Assembly: GCA_001792895.1 (NCBI GenBank)
Contig: MARA01000006.1
Location: 620,001-684,000, forward strand
Direction: 5' to 3'
Length of the DNA: 64,000 nt
From: Lentinus brumalis
Lineage: Eukaryota > Basidiomycota > Agaricomycetes > Polyporales > Polyporaceae
Part shown: positions 43,746 to 56,500 of the stretch, piece after piece
How positions within the stretch are numbered: the first letter of the stretch is position 1
Layout: each line of letters opens with the position of its first letter
Translations under genes and position numbers: made by a program
The notes under the pieces: model-generated
What the model saw: only the letters and a program-made list of their open reading frames with translations
The model's database searches: none
What the model was told of the DNA's origin: nothing

Positions 43746-46700
43746 TCACATCATCTGGAAGTTCAGCCGGAACGCTGGTATTGGGAAAGCAAGTGTATGA
43801 GTACGGTCCTAGGAGGAAGAGCGTTCGACATACCGTCCAAATCGCGCGAGTCGCAAAGCGTAGCCAAGTCAAGCCGTTGCATGTGCAAGCAACACGTCTT
43901 CAAGCTATCCCACAGCGCATGCGAGGTGACACCGCGGTTGTCGTCCTTTCCGTTGGTATCATGGACACTGTCTCCGGCTTGCAATATCAGCGCATCGAGT
44001 ATATGTTGCGCCGCCTCGTCGTAGCGCTACATTGGCGCAAAGGAGATCAATCGGCGCTCGTGAGAACTACGATTCTTCCCTAATGATCGCAATATCAGGA
44101 CTCACTCGAAGGTTGGTGCACGAGATGCCCAAGTTGAACCTATGGGGAAGGACGTAAGCGAACGGGGCATTGCGAATCATCATCTCCGTCTCGGAGATGT
44201 ACCTTGCTCGGATGTACCCGGGGTTTAGCTCGAGGGCAGTGTAGTAGTATTGAAGAGCCTCCTCAGGATGCCCGCTGTTGGCCAGCGTGGCACCGACGCG
44301 ATTGTAAAGCAACCAATCCTATTTCAGGCGAAAGGCACCCGGTGAGTCTCAAGATAGGTACCCCATTGAGATGATACTCACATCTGGACGCACGGCAAGC
44401 GCTGTGGTGAAGCAATCCCGGGCCTTCGCATAGTCCTAACAAGGTTCTATAGCAGTCAGCCTCGGCCAGACAACAGATACACACCGAAGCAAGGTGACTT
44501 CGGGGTCCTCGCACCTCGTTGGTATTGAGCAGCACAGCCAGCGCGATCTGAATGTCCGCATCGATCTCCCCGCCAGCGTGCTCGCGCACGATGCTCATCA
44601 AGCAGTGCATCATGTTCTGCAGCCTCTCGCTCGACCTCGCGACCTCGGGCTCAGGGTTCAGCGCGCGGAATTGCGCCACGGCCGCGGAGTACCGCTCGTT
44701 GCGTTCCACCCACTCTCGGATCGCGCTGTATGCGCCCGAGCGGTTCCCTTCGTTGGTATGCGAGATCGCGAGCGCGAGCCAGGAGGCCAGATGGGTGGGA
44801 TCGAGTTCGAGGGCGCGCCGAAGGGCCTGTATAGCCTTCTGTTCGCGTTCGTTCTCTTGCTGTTTGACGCCGAGCTCGTACCAACGCGCTGCATTTGTGG
44901 GATCCCGCTGCACAGCGGCCTCCATCTCGAGAACACTCTACCGCCACAATCGGGTCATCAGCATCAGCATCTGTGGAGAGAGACGATGGTGCCTTGACAT
45001 CGGGGTGTTGAGCAACGTACCTCATAGAGCGTCTCAGGTATATCCGCATGTGCGGTATGGTGTCTTGTGCGAGACGCTTCCCCATTCAGATAGGGGTTAC
45101 TCGCCTGAAATTGATAGTCAGATAGCGGACGCAAGCCGTGCGTGGTTGCTTCAAATTCCTCCCAGTCTCGCTGCAGGTTGTCCCACTCGGCCTGCTGTGG
45201 GGAAAATTGGGAAGGGGGCGCCTGCCGAGTACTCCCGAATTCCTGCTGCACCTTGATGTAATCCTCGTTCTCCTGGCGAAAATAGGCATCGTTGGGGTCC
45301 TCCTGACGAGTCTCTCCGACCTCATCGGAGGTTTGTCCTGTTGCGAACGACGTTGCCGCGGCGGGCGTGGCGGTGACAGGCCGCTGGAGCGTGGGCAGCT
45401 GCATTCTGTTCACGGCCAGCGGCGGAACATCCACCGCGCGCCCTTTGCCTTTCGCATCGGCGTGCGACTGTACGCCGCCGGAGGCCTCAGACCGCTGGAC
45501 CATATCATTCCCCTCGACGGTCACTTCGCCATCACGTAACTGGCGCATGAGCCCCATGAACGCGCTGTTCTTAAACTTTGGATTCGGCTCGTTTTTCACG
45601 GTGTGGATGAGCAGGGCCGCAGTGCGGGCGAGCTCGTCTGCATCGTGGGGCTGCTGCGCGCGCGAAGGGGCCTCGGTGACTGTTACGGCTTCCACGGGAA
45701 GTCCGAGCGCGCTCGCCGCTGAGTTGAAAGAGAGCTCTTGTGACCGGAATTCTTGGTCCCATATGGCAGCTGCATTCAGAGCAGACGAGGTGAGCGCGGG
45801 TCAACGTACCGCATGCAAGAGCTTCGACAGACCATCAATGTGAGGCTTGACTTGGGTGAACCCACTCTGCACCCCGGCCATCGGAGCGAACTGGGCCGCA
45901 CTCATGCCTGCCGAAGGACTCCATGACAGACCTGCAGTATGATGTCAGCTATTTCCAATGTCCAATGACGGTCCGCAGGGAGCTGAAGCCATCGCCTCTT
46001 TTGAACCCTCCGCTATTCGAAATCGCGAGTTCAGTCGTACAAAACATTTCCAATACAATCCGCGGTGTCAGGCCGTCCTCCGAACTCGCAGGTGGGTTCG
46101 ATGGGGACTGCGTAGCATGTTACTACCGCTGCGACAAACTGACCAGCAAGGCGGTGTTCGGTAGACAGTTCGGATGGTATATTTGGTGTCTGCGACCCCG
46201 AGATCTCCAGTACGGAAAGTCTGGGGACCGCGTATGATGTTCACAATGCTTGCGGACAGCCATCTGTGTCAATGAATTGCACATACCAGGCTTATACGTA
46301 TTAGGTACTTGTTGCGGGGCTGCGGACATGTTCTGCTCGACAGCCATCGGCGTGGTTTGTCGCTGAGCACCGCCTGTCAATGCCGTCAATGTCGAGGACA
46401 CAGGCTGGTACTGGAGGAAGTCTGCGGCCCATGCAGCCGGACCCGCGTGCAGGGGAGGGGATTGTATAGGACTTTGCGCATGAACTGGTGAATGTGAATG
46501 CGACGCGGGCAGATTACGGTGCAGCGCAGAGAGATCAAATGCGGTGGATGCGGCCAGAGCAGGTGCAGGTGAAGCCGTAGATGAGAAGAATCTTGCTGCG
46601 TCGTGGTTTACTCCAGGTGCGACGGAGTACTGGCTCCGGAACGCCTGCCGCCATGCGAGTAAACACGCGTGCTTCACGCAAATACCATGGCAGACGCACC

Positions 46701-46895
46701 TCTTTCGAAGACCCAGCTCGCCCCGCACTGAACTGATCCTGCACCACCAGAAATCCTTCAGCAAATGTCGTATGACAGATATAGATGCCGGCGTACTTGC
46801 TGTATGCCGCGGTCCTGATCAAATCGCTTCGACAGGCCTTGCAGCGGATTTGACGGACCACATTCTGCGCCATTAACCAGCAGTGGGAGAGACAT
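43746..46895 (-). CDS. PEX5: Peroxisomal targeting signal 1 receptor Pex5
   Basis: Cytosolic receptor that binds SKL-type tails and delivers matrix enzymes to the peroxisome. The N-terminus [18 protein letters not shown] carries the conserved Cys that is mono-ubiquitinated for receptor recycling. WxxxF/Y motifs that bind Pex14/Pex13 are seen at WAADFLQYQ and WDQEFRS. The C-terminal half is a TPR domain: [90 protein letters not shown] then [16 protein letters not shown]. It ends [13 protein letters not shown] at TGA 43746-43748. Around twelve exons, with several very short ones at the N-terminus ([13 protein letters not shown]). All joins keep frame. Confidence 0.95.
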
Positions 46896-49800
46896 AGTTC
46901 ACAGCCAGCAACCCCGCCAGAGACGAGATGAGAGAGGAGGACAAGGCAGGGGCAAAGTGTAAGCTGCACTTTCGCGCATGATCTCGGCCACTCGGATTCG
47001 GTAGTGTAAGCGCCCGCGGTACTAATGACACGTGAATTGCTTGTTTCGGACCGATCACCCTCGACCACTCTATGTACCACCATGCACCTAGTCTGGCAGG
47101 ACTCCTATGAAGCTCGCAGGCTCCTCTTTACGCAGTGCAGGGACCCCTGGAAGACATTGCGCAGTATCGTTGAATCGAGTCTCCACCGCTCTAACACCGG
47201 AGGCAAGTCGATCAATACTGGCGTCGTGTCGTGACGGCTAGCACCAGTTTTCGCTGTACAACGAGATACATATCTCAACATCAAAGGTTGTTTTACCGTT
47301 GAACCGCTACTCTTTACAAGGGAGACCATAAGCAGGAAGGGAAGCACATCGGCAGGAAGAAATGAGTACTAAGTATGTAAGTGGTGTCGCTCACAGATAC
47401 AACGCGCTGCGTTCTCACCACCCAGGTGAAATAGAAGAGGAGTTGAATTCCTGGGCATTCATAAATCGCACCCACTATGGCCTCGCTCCGACAAGACGAT
47501 CGGAACCTACTCGCCGCCCGCTTCTACAACGACTGCCTAAACGGGCGCCACACCTGAACCATGCTAGCAGTGTAGCACCGCTTTCCCGTTGCTACATAGC
47601 CTCATCCAGCTGGCAGCCGAGCGAACCCGGCGAACTGTCTCGCGTACTCGAATGAAATCTCAGGCCTCCAAGCCAGGCTGAGACCGACCTGCGCAACCAT
47701 CGCACGCGTCACTCAGACGTCTCAGGAGCTGCCATCGCGTACGTTTACGCGGCGTGGAACCCAGGAACGTGGCCATCGGAAGCGTGCCTAGTATTGTGAA
47801 CGTCCCGGCTACGGTAAGCTGGAACCTGGTATCTGTGTAGGCGACAAGCGCACTGACCCAGACCGAGCATGTCTCGGGCGCAATTCCCCAAGCCTTCCCC
47901 AAGCCTTCGACTGACAGCCAAACTCCGAAGAATCAAGACCGTACTGACGTTAGAAGGCAAATGGCAGAGCACCGGGTGCGTAAGCCGTCACATAAGTGTT
48001 CCGAGCGTACGTACAGTACACGGATGACACTTTTCGACGTCTCGAAGGTTCGGACTCTCGATTCGGAGTACCAATTCGGTCCGAGACGTTGCGCGCGCCG
48101 CAAGCTGGTATACGAGCGTCGATGCGTCCCCGGACCGTCGGGCGGAGATTATGGAGGATATCGACGCTTGACGCCGCTGAAACACAACGATGACTCCCTC
48201 CATACCCGGCGAACAGAATACGACAACCAGTATCCGTACCTGGCGCCCCCAACCACTCTGTTCTGGCGTACTCGCACAATGATTGATGACCTTTCATCCC
48301 CACAGTCAGACTGACAGGGTCCCGGCGGCTCTGATGCTGCATTCCGGCGCTCGTGTGGTCCCATCTCCCGATAGCGACTGTCTTCGAGTGCGTAACGGGC
48401 GCAAGCAGCGATGCCGTGCGCGTCACCCAATCTTCCAATCTTGACCATCGTATGCCGAGCTCGGGGCGTGATGCACGCCCCGAGCCTGGCGTATGTGGGC
48501 GCATGCGGAAACCTTGAACCCTGCGGGTTCTATATCCCTGCAGAGTGCTTCGTGCGGTTACCGGTAAGCGGACACACCCACCGCCTTCCCTTCTTCATGA
48601 TTATCTCCGACCACATCTCCACCCAGGGTGCCCCACACGCGGACTGCTTGGGTATCAAGGACTGCAATGAATCATGGAAATACAGCATGCCTCTCCCACC
48701 GCTACTTACACGCCCTCCTGCCGCAATCTGCACGCGTAGTCGAATCTTAATTACTGTCTCAGGCGTATCGTACACCCGGGTGCATCCCCGAGAGCAGATC
48801 AAATCAAACCGGAACCACCACAACAATTCAACGATGTGCAAATCAGGTGCGGGATTTCACCACATTCCCGCTACAGCTGACAGATGCGCCCGGAAGAAAG
48901 AAGTCCTCCCGGGAAGGCAGGATCGTGCGACGGCCCAGGGTCATCCAGCGGCATCCAGGAAACATGACTGGTCGCCGGCGAGCGCGACGGCCATGGTGCA
49001 TGTACCATGGCGAGCCTGCGGAGCGGGGAGGCCGCACTGCCGCAGAGTGCTGGGCAGCGCCGCACGGGACGCTATCAGTGTAATTGACGAAGCCAATTCG
49101 ATTAGGGTGGCGGTAACTGAGAACCAGCGGGTGCGCACCGCCTCCTTGTGCTCGCACGCTCTAAGCCCACGGGGAACGCTTAGCCAGTCTGATTCAGATA
49201 TGCTGTCACCACCAGGCCCATGGAGATGGATCATGGGGGGTTCAACCCGCGCGAGAGGCGCCCAGCGGTCTTCCTCCGACACGCGTCCTCGGCGAGCTCA
49301 TGGGGTCGCTTCGGTCCTCGGGGGCATCATTGAACTCGCCACACGAGCGCGTCGTTGCAGGCGAGGTATCCCCATGGACGAGGAGCGCGCGAAGGCACAC
49401 TGCGCCTCGCCGTGCGACCCCGGGGAGGACGCCGGGTCCGAGGGACAGTTGCAGACGTTACTGAATGCTCAATACACCGCGTGCAGCCTTTCTCGCGAGT
49501 CGCCGCCGGTGCGCACAACGGAAGACACAGAGACCGGTATCCGGATATGCTTTTGGCCCGCCAGACCCGAGTGCGAGCGTGGTCGGAGGGACCGAGGCCG
49601 ACGGCGCCTGCTTTGTGAGAGCACAGCTCGGCGCATCGCACCCGCAGCAGGCCGCGCTTGGCGTGTGCGACACCGCAATGGCGGGGTGCTGTGCACGAGA
49701 TCTGCCGCCCCTCCCCAAGCCCCGCTAACCGTTCCGGGAGACTGCTTATGACAACTTATGTAGCTACTTATAGCGGCAGCCACTGTCACCCCTCGTCGCT

Positions 49801-50838
49801 GGGCTTTGCGAACTGTTCAGCCTGAGGGAATACATAGACAGACGTCTGACGTGTCCCCGGCGAGATCAGCAAATCATGTCGGACAACTCAGGCTAACGCC
49901 TCCCGATTGCGCAAGTGATTGCAATTGCGATCGTATCCCCGAGAGAGGCCGCACAACGCAATATGCACCGTACTCGTGAATACCTGCGGGCACAACCTGT
50001 CAGTGTCACGCAGTCTGTTCGAAGGGCGCGGCCTCCGCGACTTCGCCAGCGGAACATGTACGGGCCCGACGCAATTAGACAAGAATACGGACAGTTTACG
50101 CACCTGACGCACGATCGGTCGCATGGCGGCCTCCACCGCGAATCTTCGACTCACGTCGACGCAGCAGTCCCTAACGCAATAAGAGTCCGTCCAAGGGACC
50201 GCAGACCCTGGTCTCCCCCAGGCGGGCTAGTGAGGGCGAACATGCGGCGCGAATCAGCGCAGCGACGCCACGAGAACCGAATGTCGGCGGCGTCAGGCAG
50301 TCTTCGCGGCTGAGAAGATGCGGGCCGGTGAAGGGCTGACGAGGGACTGTACGGAAGGGACTGGATGGATGGATCATGGATGGAAGAGATACAGATGCGT
50401 ATGCATGCCACATGCCACATGAAGGGAAACCTAGAACTAGGGAGAAAGTAAGGAAACAAGACGAACATTAGGTCATTAACTTAGGAGCGACGCCCGGCAA
50501 TACTACATGTACACGGTGGTGGTGAGAGGGACCGCGATGTGCGGGTATCATGGCATGGCATGCGGAGAGGGAAAAGACGAAGCTGGCGGGGAACAAGAAC
50601 AGAGAAAACAGACAGCAGACAGCAAACAGCGCAGTATCTCATCCACCACTCCATCTCCATCTCGGCCCTCATTTGATCTTCTTTCTGGTCAAGCGACTCA
50701 AGCCTGAGGAGTCGTCGCCTTGATGCGGCACACGCGGCAGGCTAGAGGGGAGCTTGTGCGGGAGAACGCCCGACGTGCGTGATATGCTTCGGCGATGCCA
50801 GATGCCAGTGCGCTGCACCAACCTTGACACAGAACCCA
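46896..50838. other. Gene-poor interval between PEX5 and the C2H2 gene
   Basis: 3.9 kb. Apart from the long plus-strand frame at 48411-49751, reported separately, I see only scattered short frames without motifs. The first few hundred bases are the PEX5 promoter. The last part includes the 3' end of the C2H2 gene. Confidence 0.45.
48411..49751 (+). CDS. Unrecognised 446-codon open frame (possible orphan gene)
   Basis: An uninterrupted frame from ATG 48411 to TGA 49749-49751. The product is rich in Arg, Ala, Pro, Ser and Cys, with no motif, signal peptide, membrane segment or repeat that I recognise. Codon choice is not like the neighbouring genes: AGA, AGG, CGA, ATA, TTA and GTA are frequent, and the wobble-position GC is not raised. 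Other frames over the same DNA are also fairly open. A run this long is rare by chance at this base composition, yet the protein itself does not look constrained. It may be a recent lineage-specific gene or a fortuitous frame. Confidence 0.2.
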   Translation: MPCASPNLPILTIVCRARGVMHAPSLAYVGACGNLEPCGFYIPAECFVRLPVSGHTHRLPFFMIISDHISTQGAPHADCLGIKDCNESWKYSMPLPPLLTRPPAAICTRSRILITVSGVSYTRVHPREQIKSNRNHHNNSTMCKSGAGFHHIPATADRCARKKEVLPGRQDRATAQGHPAASRKHDWSPASATAMVHVPWRACGAGRPHCRRVLGSAARDAISVIDEANSIRVAVTENQRVRTASLCSHALSPRGTLSQSDSDMLSPPGPWRWIMGGSTRARGAQRSSSDTRPRRAHGVASVLGGIIELATRARRCRRGIPMDEERAKAHCASPCDPGEDAGSEGQLQTLLNAQYTACSLSRESPPVRTTEDTETGIRICFWPARPECERGRRDRGRRRLLCESTARRIAPAAGRAWRVRHRNGGVLCTRSAAPPQAPLTVPGDCL

Positions 50839-52219
50839 TCAGCTCATCGAGGTGCGTTGCGGAGACCGGCGCGGCCCCCGCTCTGCTGACCGATCAGTCG
50901 AGTTGCTCGCGTTCTCCCACTCTTCTTCCTGCGGGCTCATGCGGTTCGCAATCTGTGCGGCTTCCGTGGCTTGGCGACATTCTGCACCACCGTCTGACCG
51001 CACTGTGAAAAATGTCAGCCGGAAATCACGATTCCCGCATACGATGCGAACGTACGATGACGCTGTGAACGGAAGCGGCGTCAGGCTGCTGCGCACATGT
51101 ACAGATGAGCCCATGACACTTACGTTGAGCGCGTCTAGACGACTGAATGTCTTCCCACATCCCTGGCATACATTTGATTGCGACCTCGACGTATGTAGCG
51201 CCTGATGTCTCCTGAAATGACGAGCGCGCAGAGAGCTGATCAGCGACTGAAAGCGGTGTCAGGGTTTCCCAAGCGCATGTCGCACTTACTTGCAATCGTG
51301 CTGCCGTGCGAAGCCCTTGTTGCACCCTGGCCATTCGCACAGGAACGGACGTTCGGCAGTATGGGAGCGGAGATGTCCTGCATCATCGGAGACGAACATA
51401 GTGCGACACGATGAATGGCGAGCGAGACACGGTGACACGAAAGGAACACACACCTCTCAAGTTGAAGCGCCGAGTGAACGTACTCCGCAGCCGGGAACCG
51501 GGCAGACAAAATTCGCCTCATTTCTCCGCCGACTCGCGCTCGCCGCCTGCGTCGCGGTCGTCGTCACCTGCTGCTTCTCGACCTGCATGATCGGGGGCAG
51601 CCGTGGCACGCTCCCGCCCTGCGGGAAGGCCGACGCCGCGATGATGGAAGACGACCGTGCGCGCGTCGTGGGCGCGGACTGGATAGGCGGGAGCTGCTGC
51701 GATTGTGCGTAGAGCAGCGCAGCCTGCGGCGCGCGCTGGGCGTCCTCAGCAGAGTGGCGGCCTGAGGAGGGTGGAGGCGAGATCGACGGCCCCGCGAGCC
51801 CGAGCGAGGACGGATGCGGCAACTGATGTTGTTGTTGTTGCTGCTGCTGCTGCTGCTGTGGTGGTGGTTGCTGCTGCTGCTGCGAGCCCGGGATCGGAGG
51901 CAGGCCCCAGTTCACAGCGTGTGTCCGGTACTGGGGACTTGGTGGGGTTTGATACGGGGCACGGCTGGTGGATGCGTGCGCAGGTACGGGCGGAGGGTGG
52001 GAGTAGAATCCGGACTGGATGTGGTTTCGATCGTGTATGTCTGAGGGGCCACCGTGTTCTGAGCGAGCAGGTGGGGGATGGGGCGCGTTTGGGGGTGGTC
52101 AGGCGACGGCATGAGCGGATTGTACTCGGCCGGGGCAAACTGATACGGGTGCAGCGCACGGAAGGGGGACCAGAGGGTGGGGGCATAGTTGGAAGACGGA
52201 AAGCAGCATCCACTTCCAT
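50839..52219 (-). CDS. C2H2 zinc-finger transcription factor gene with a frameshift in finger 1
   Basis: Two complete C2H2 modules read after splicing: HLRSHTAERPFLCEWPGCNK then GFARQHDCKRHQALH, and NVCQGCGKTFSRLDALNRHL, ending RSPQRTSMS at TGA 50839-50841. The first finger begins FVCPVPGCG and its second half, TFTRRFNLRGH, follows at once in another frame. One base appears to be missing near 51481 (GGAGTACG where GGAAGTACG would read on). No intron can explain this, because the two halves touch. The only ATG after a TATA-like box at 52438-52444 is at 52219 (MEVDAAF). Two more frame changes are needed between it and the poly-Gln region; these could be short introns or further indels. Either a decaying gene or a local base-calling error. 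Confidence 0.65.
51826..51883 (-). repeat. Poly-glutamine coding microsatellite (CAG/CAA)n with a Pro interruption
   Basis: The minus strand reads a run of CAG codons, then three Pro codons, then about ten more Gln codons (CAG and CAA mixed). It lies in the N-terminal region of the C2H2 gene, as glutamine-rich activation segments often do. Length variation between strains is likely. Confidence 0.85.
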
Positions 52220-52437
52220 GTCAGAGTTGTAGCGCTGGTAATCACCTCTGCGATGCCGTTAGAGCAGAGAGAGAGGAACACAAGGCTGGAATCGGCGGCG
52301 GTTCGCTGGGATCTGGGCGCGGAGAGGCGGCGCGGAGGTGGTTGGGGACAAGGGGAACAAGGCGATGGTCGGAGGGACGACGTCGGGGACAAGCACTCGA
52401 AGAGCCGGGCGGCGGGGAAAAAGGGAAAAATGGCAGG

Positions 52438-52444
52438 CTTTATA
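52438..52444 (-). promoter_or_regulatory. TATA-like box of the C2H2 gene
   Basis: TATAAAG on the minus strand, about 220 bp upstream of the ATG at 52219. No other ATG occurs between them, consistent with a long pyrimidine-rich 5' UTR. Assigned by position only. Confidence 0.4.
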
Positions 52445-53575
52445 GAATATAACCGATAGGAGGGACACCAAGCGCGATGTGTCATGGCCATAAATCTCGA
52501 TGCCCGTCCTCTGATCCCGACCGTACCGCCACCCACCACTCTGTTTCGCCCCAGGCGCCAACAGGCGTGTCCGGGGTCCGCCTCTCCTCGTCCTCCTCCC
52601 GCCGCTCACCGACGCTGGCCGCCCGTGCAGACCCTGCATCAAACCCGCCCTCACGGCCACATCCCCGAGCACGTCGATCCGCCCGCAGCCAGCCACACAT
52701 CCTCGCTGGGCCCATCGCTGTCTCAGCGCAGGCCCACCATAGCTCTCCTCACAGCTCTTGCGCTCGCACGAGCATGAGAGCCGCGCGACCTTCTGTTTCC
52801 GCGGCAGGCAGCTGCCAGCATGCACCCCAGCAAGCATCGGACACGCGTGGCCAGTCTGTCCTCCCTGCGAGCTGCCTCTCATCCAAGGCCACCATGAGCA
52901 ATACGCAGCACAGCATTCGTCCATATTAAACGAGCTACGAAACGCACCGCATGCTCTGTCGACTACGTACACCCGCATGTCTGTAGGAATGCCGACCGTA
53001 CCGTAGATTGTGTCTCAGCCCGAGAGAGACCAATCACTCCATGGAGATAAGTACTCCCTTGCCGCCTGACAAGCAACGCCGCTTGGCATTGCTCATTTGG
53101 CCGAAAGGAAATACACGTTGTTGCCAACCACTTAGCGGTCCATTTCCAACACTCCGCGCAAGACGGAAGACGGCTGTCTGACAGACGGGCAACGCACGGG
53201 TTGTACGCGTGCAGCCCGTACTCACCAGGCGTAGTAGCCGCGGACCACCTCAGCCTCGGACCACCGCTCTCCCCTGCCGACGTCCAAGACATAGATCTGC
53301 ATCTCGCCAATGCCATATCTCTCCGTATTATATGATTACAAAGATCCCTGCTACTCTTCCGAGAACAACGCATGCTATACAATATGCAGTAACTCTCCAT
53401 CCAAAGCTGCCATGTCCCATGGGCCACCAACCAAAGCGGGGACACCGCCGCCCGCGAACGCGCCCCGCCTGATCGTCCGTGCAGTGTCAGCCCTCGGGCG
53501 GGTGCTGCACCTCCGGTATCCAAATTGTCGTCGGGGATGCAGCCGCCCCAGACATCCGCGCGAACGCGGAGTCGT
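52445..53575. other. Intergenic region upstream of the C2H2 gene
   Basis: 1.1 kb containing the promoter side of the C2H2 gene and the 3' end of the esterase gene. A 207-codon minus-strand frame (52963-53586) has no recognisable features. Confidence 0.45.
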
Positions 53576-56500
53576 CTACTTGACACTGTCCTGCTGCGAC
53601 CGCGAGATGAGATGCGAATCCAGCAGGCGACGCCGCCGCATCAGTTCCGACTCTGTGATAGTCTGTCCTCCCTGGAGGGCCTTGCTCGATGTGGGCGCGT
53701 TCCCGTTGCCGGGCGTGGAAGTGGGTCGTTTGGGGGGCGACGATTGCCGCAGCACCTCGACGTCCCGGAGTGGCGTCGGAACTTCGTGGAGGATGTCAGA
53801 GCGTAGGTCACCGTTCACGCCGTTGGGCGTGGCTGTGGGCGGAGATGGGACCTTCGAAGACTGCGACGGCGTCCTCCCATGACCCATCGACGCCCTCCGT
53901 ACGGTGGCATTCGACGCAGTAGAGTTCCGCCGCATGTCCGCATAGGACAGGGGTGGCGAGCGCCGCCTGGGTGCGAAGGTCAGTCCATCGTCCGTATCCT
54001 GCTCCGTCTCAGACGTCGTCGACGTGAACCCATCCGTCTCCGTATCCTGCGAGCTGTCGTTACTCCACTTCGTCTGTGTCTTCGAAAACCGTCTCGCTCG
54101 CGGGCTGGCAAGGGACGGGTGCGAAGCGCCACGGGGATCACCCGAGACTGCCGTCGGGATGCCGGCATCGCGAGCATCCGCAAACATTGATCCAGGCGCT
54201 CCGGACGCAGACGCAGGCGCGTCGTGAGCCCTCGAAAAGAGCTCGTCCATCCAGTCCGCCAGATCGTCGATGACCCCGCGCACCTCCGGCATCAGGGTGG
54301 GCATCTGCAGGTACCCGTGGCTCCATTCCGAGAAGATGACCATCCGCACCCAGTCCTCCTCCGTCTCGGCGGCGAGTCGTTCACGTTCGTGTTGGAGAGC
54401 GCGCAGGTCGCCGTGCACGCTCGGGTCGTGTACGCCGACGCTGGCAGACATCCGGAGGCTTTCGCCATACTGGGAGCTCGTTCCGGCGATGATGCGCTCG
54501 AGTTCTGCGCGGCGGGCGCGCTTGGCCTCGCGCACCCGCCCGGCGAAAACGAGCGTGTCGTCTACGAATGGGTCTTTCTCGCCGCATGTCATCAAGAGCG
54601 GCGGGAACTGCGCCAAGAGATGGTCCGGCGCGAGGATGGGCGATAGCTGGTAGTCCGACTGGAAGTCGGGATTGCGGTGTGGCCCGATGTAAAGTATGGC
54701 CATTGCGCGCATCTGAAAATCAGGGTTTGATCAGCCATCAGTCATATTCACTCAGCATGTAGGCAAGGGCAGACAAGGACGTGGAAGTGGGCGAGAGCGC
54801 GGCAGGGGCGGTGAACGGGGTAGAAACGGGTAGAAGCTGTGCAGCTGTATAGTCAGCGAGGAACTCACCATGCTAGGGGAAATGATGCGGTCCTGGAAGT
54901 ACCCTGTCCTGCTCGTCATGGTCAACCGCGTTCCGATCGGGGCAGTTGCCTCAGTCGTCGGCGCAGCGTCGTCCATGGAAACCGGGCTCTCGACTTCGCG
55001 TTTGACATCGACCTGTGGATTGAATCGGATGCGGGCTCGCAGCGGCTTCTCCTGGTCCCCATTCCAGCTCGGCGACTCGTCGTCGCCCATCTCGCCACCA
55101 TCGTCATAACTATCTGCCTCGTGGACTACTCTCCTAACGTCGGTGCTCGTATGGCGGGTACGCAGGGGAGGCATCGCCTTAGTCGACGGTAAAGTGAGCT
55201 GACGCAACGTGTCTCGAAGGCTGCGTCGTCGGCGTGGCCGATCGCCGACCATGGACAGAGGACTGATGTGACCAAGGTGATCCTTCTGATCGGGTAGCAG
55301 GGACAGGTGCCCGGAGGACTGCTCAGTTTGCAATACGCGCAGATTCTGTGGCGTCATCCAAGACGTGAAGTTGAAATCGAGGGCAGCATAGTTGAGGACG
55401 AGCGCAAGCGGATGCGGCAAATTCATCTGCGTCTGGAGGATCTTGAACATGACAGTCACTGCTATGTGTGCGCCGCTATCAAGAAGTCAGTATCGAAGTC
55501 GCATGTGCGCCCGGACGACAATAGAACGCACGCGGAATCGCCGGTGAGGATGATGTTCAGCGCGTGCCCTGACATGCCGATGCCGATGCCAGTGGTCTCT
55601 ACCAGCACCCGATATAGGTCGAAACACTCGTCGATGCTATATGGATAAGGATCTGTGCGGTCAAATGCCGGGTTGTTCGGTCAGGACGGTCAGGAGACTT
55701 CGATTAGGTTTGGTCACTCACACTCCGGTGCTTTGCCATAATCAACCGAGAGGACAGGTTTCCCGGAGCGGATCGCCCATAAGCGCAGTCGTTCTTCATG
55801 GTGTTCTGGAGTCATCGATACAAAGCCTCCTCCGGGGAAGTCCAGTATGAGGTCAGTCGCGCTGGCAAGCTGATCCGCCGGAGGTGCGAAGAACAGCCAC
55901 GTCGTAATCGGGCGGCGTTGGGTCGAGTCCTTCGGGCGGGCGAGCAGGATCTTGCGACGTATGCTGATGCGGGGGTGCAAGGTCACCATACGTATCTAAC
56001 TCAGTCGTAAGCGGTGTTGTCTGTGGCACGACATACGGACACGAACGTAAGGGTTGGTCGTCTTCTCCCACGTCGTCCGTAACATCTCAACTGTGGGTGC
56101 GGCACGGAACTTCCGAAGCTGCGTTCCATGAGATGTTTATGAGCGGGACGTCCTGAACAGCCAGAGAACAGGGGTGAGGCACCTTCTCATCGGCTTCATT
56201 AGCATATACGATGTAATAGATAGAAAATAGGATTGAGCAGATGTCCTTGAGCCATTGCGGTCGGATATTCATGGCTGTGGCGAAACCAGCATCTAGGCCT
56301 GTGGTGATCCACGTTGCACGATAGTATGAAGGCGAGTACTGGACAGACGCGTGAATTAGCGAACCCTCATGTCTGCCTCTGGTGGTTGGCCACTTACCAA
56401 GTTTGTGAGCGGTTCGGGAGCTAGGTAGGGGATTGGGATATGAGAGGACGGCTAGGACCAAAGCGTCGCAACTCACCTGCCAACCCAAGAATCTTATCGA

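Noticed and set aside
51479..51486. GTACGT as a real intron donor in zinc finger 1
   Set aside because: The bases that follow directly encode the rest of the finger in another frame, and splicing to the next acceptor leaves finger 2 out of frame.
52963..53586. 207-codon minus-strand frame just downstream of the esterase
   Set aside because: No motif, and it overlaps the esterase stop region; treated as 3' flank.
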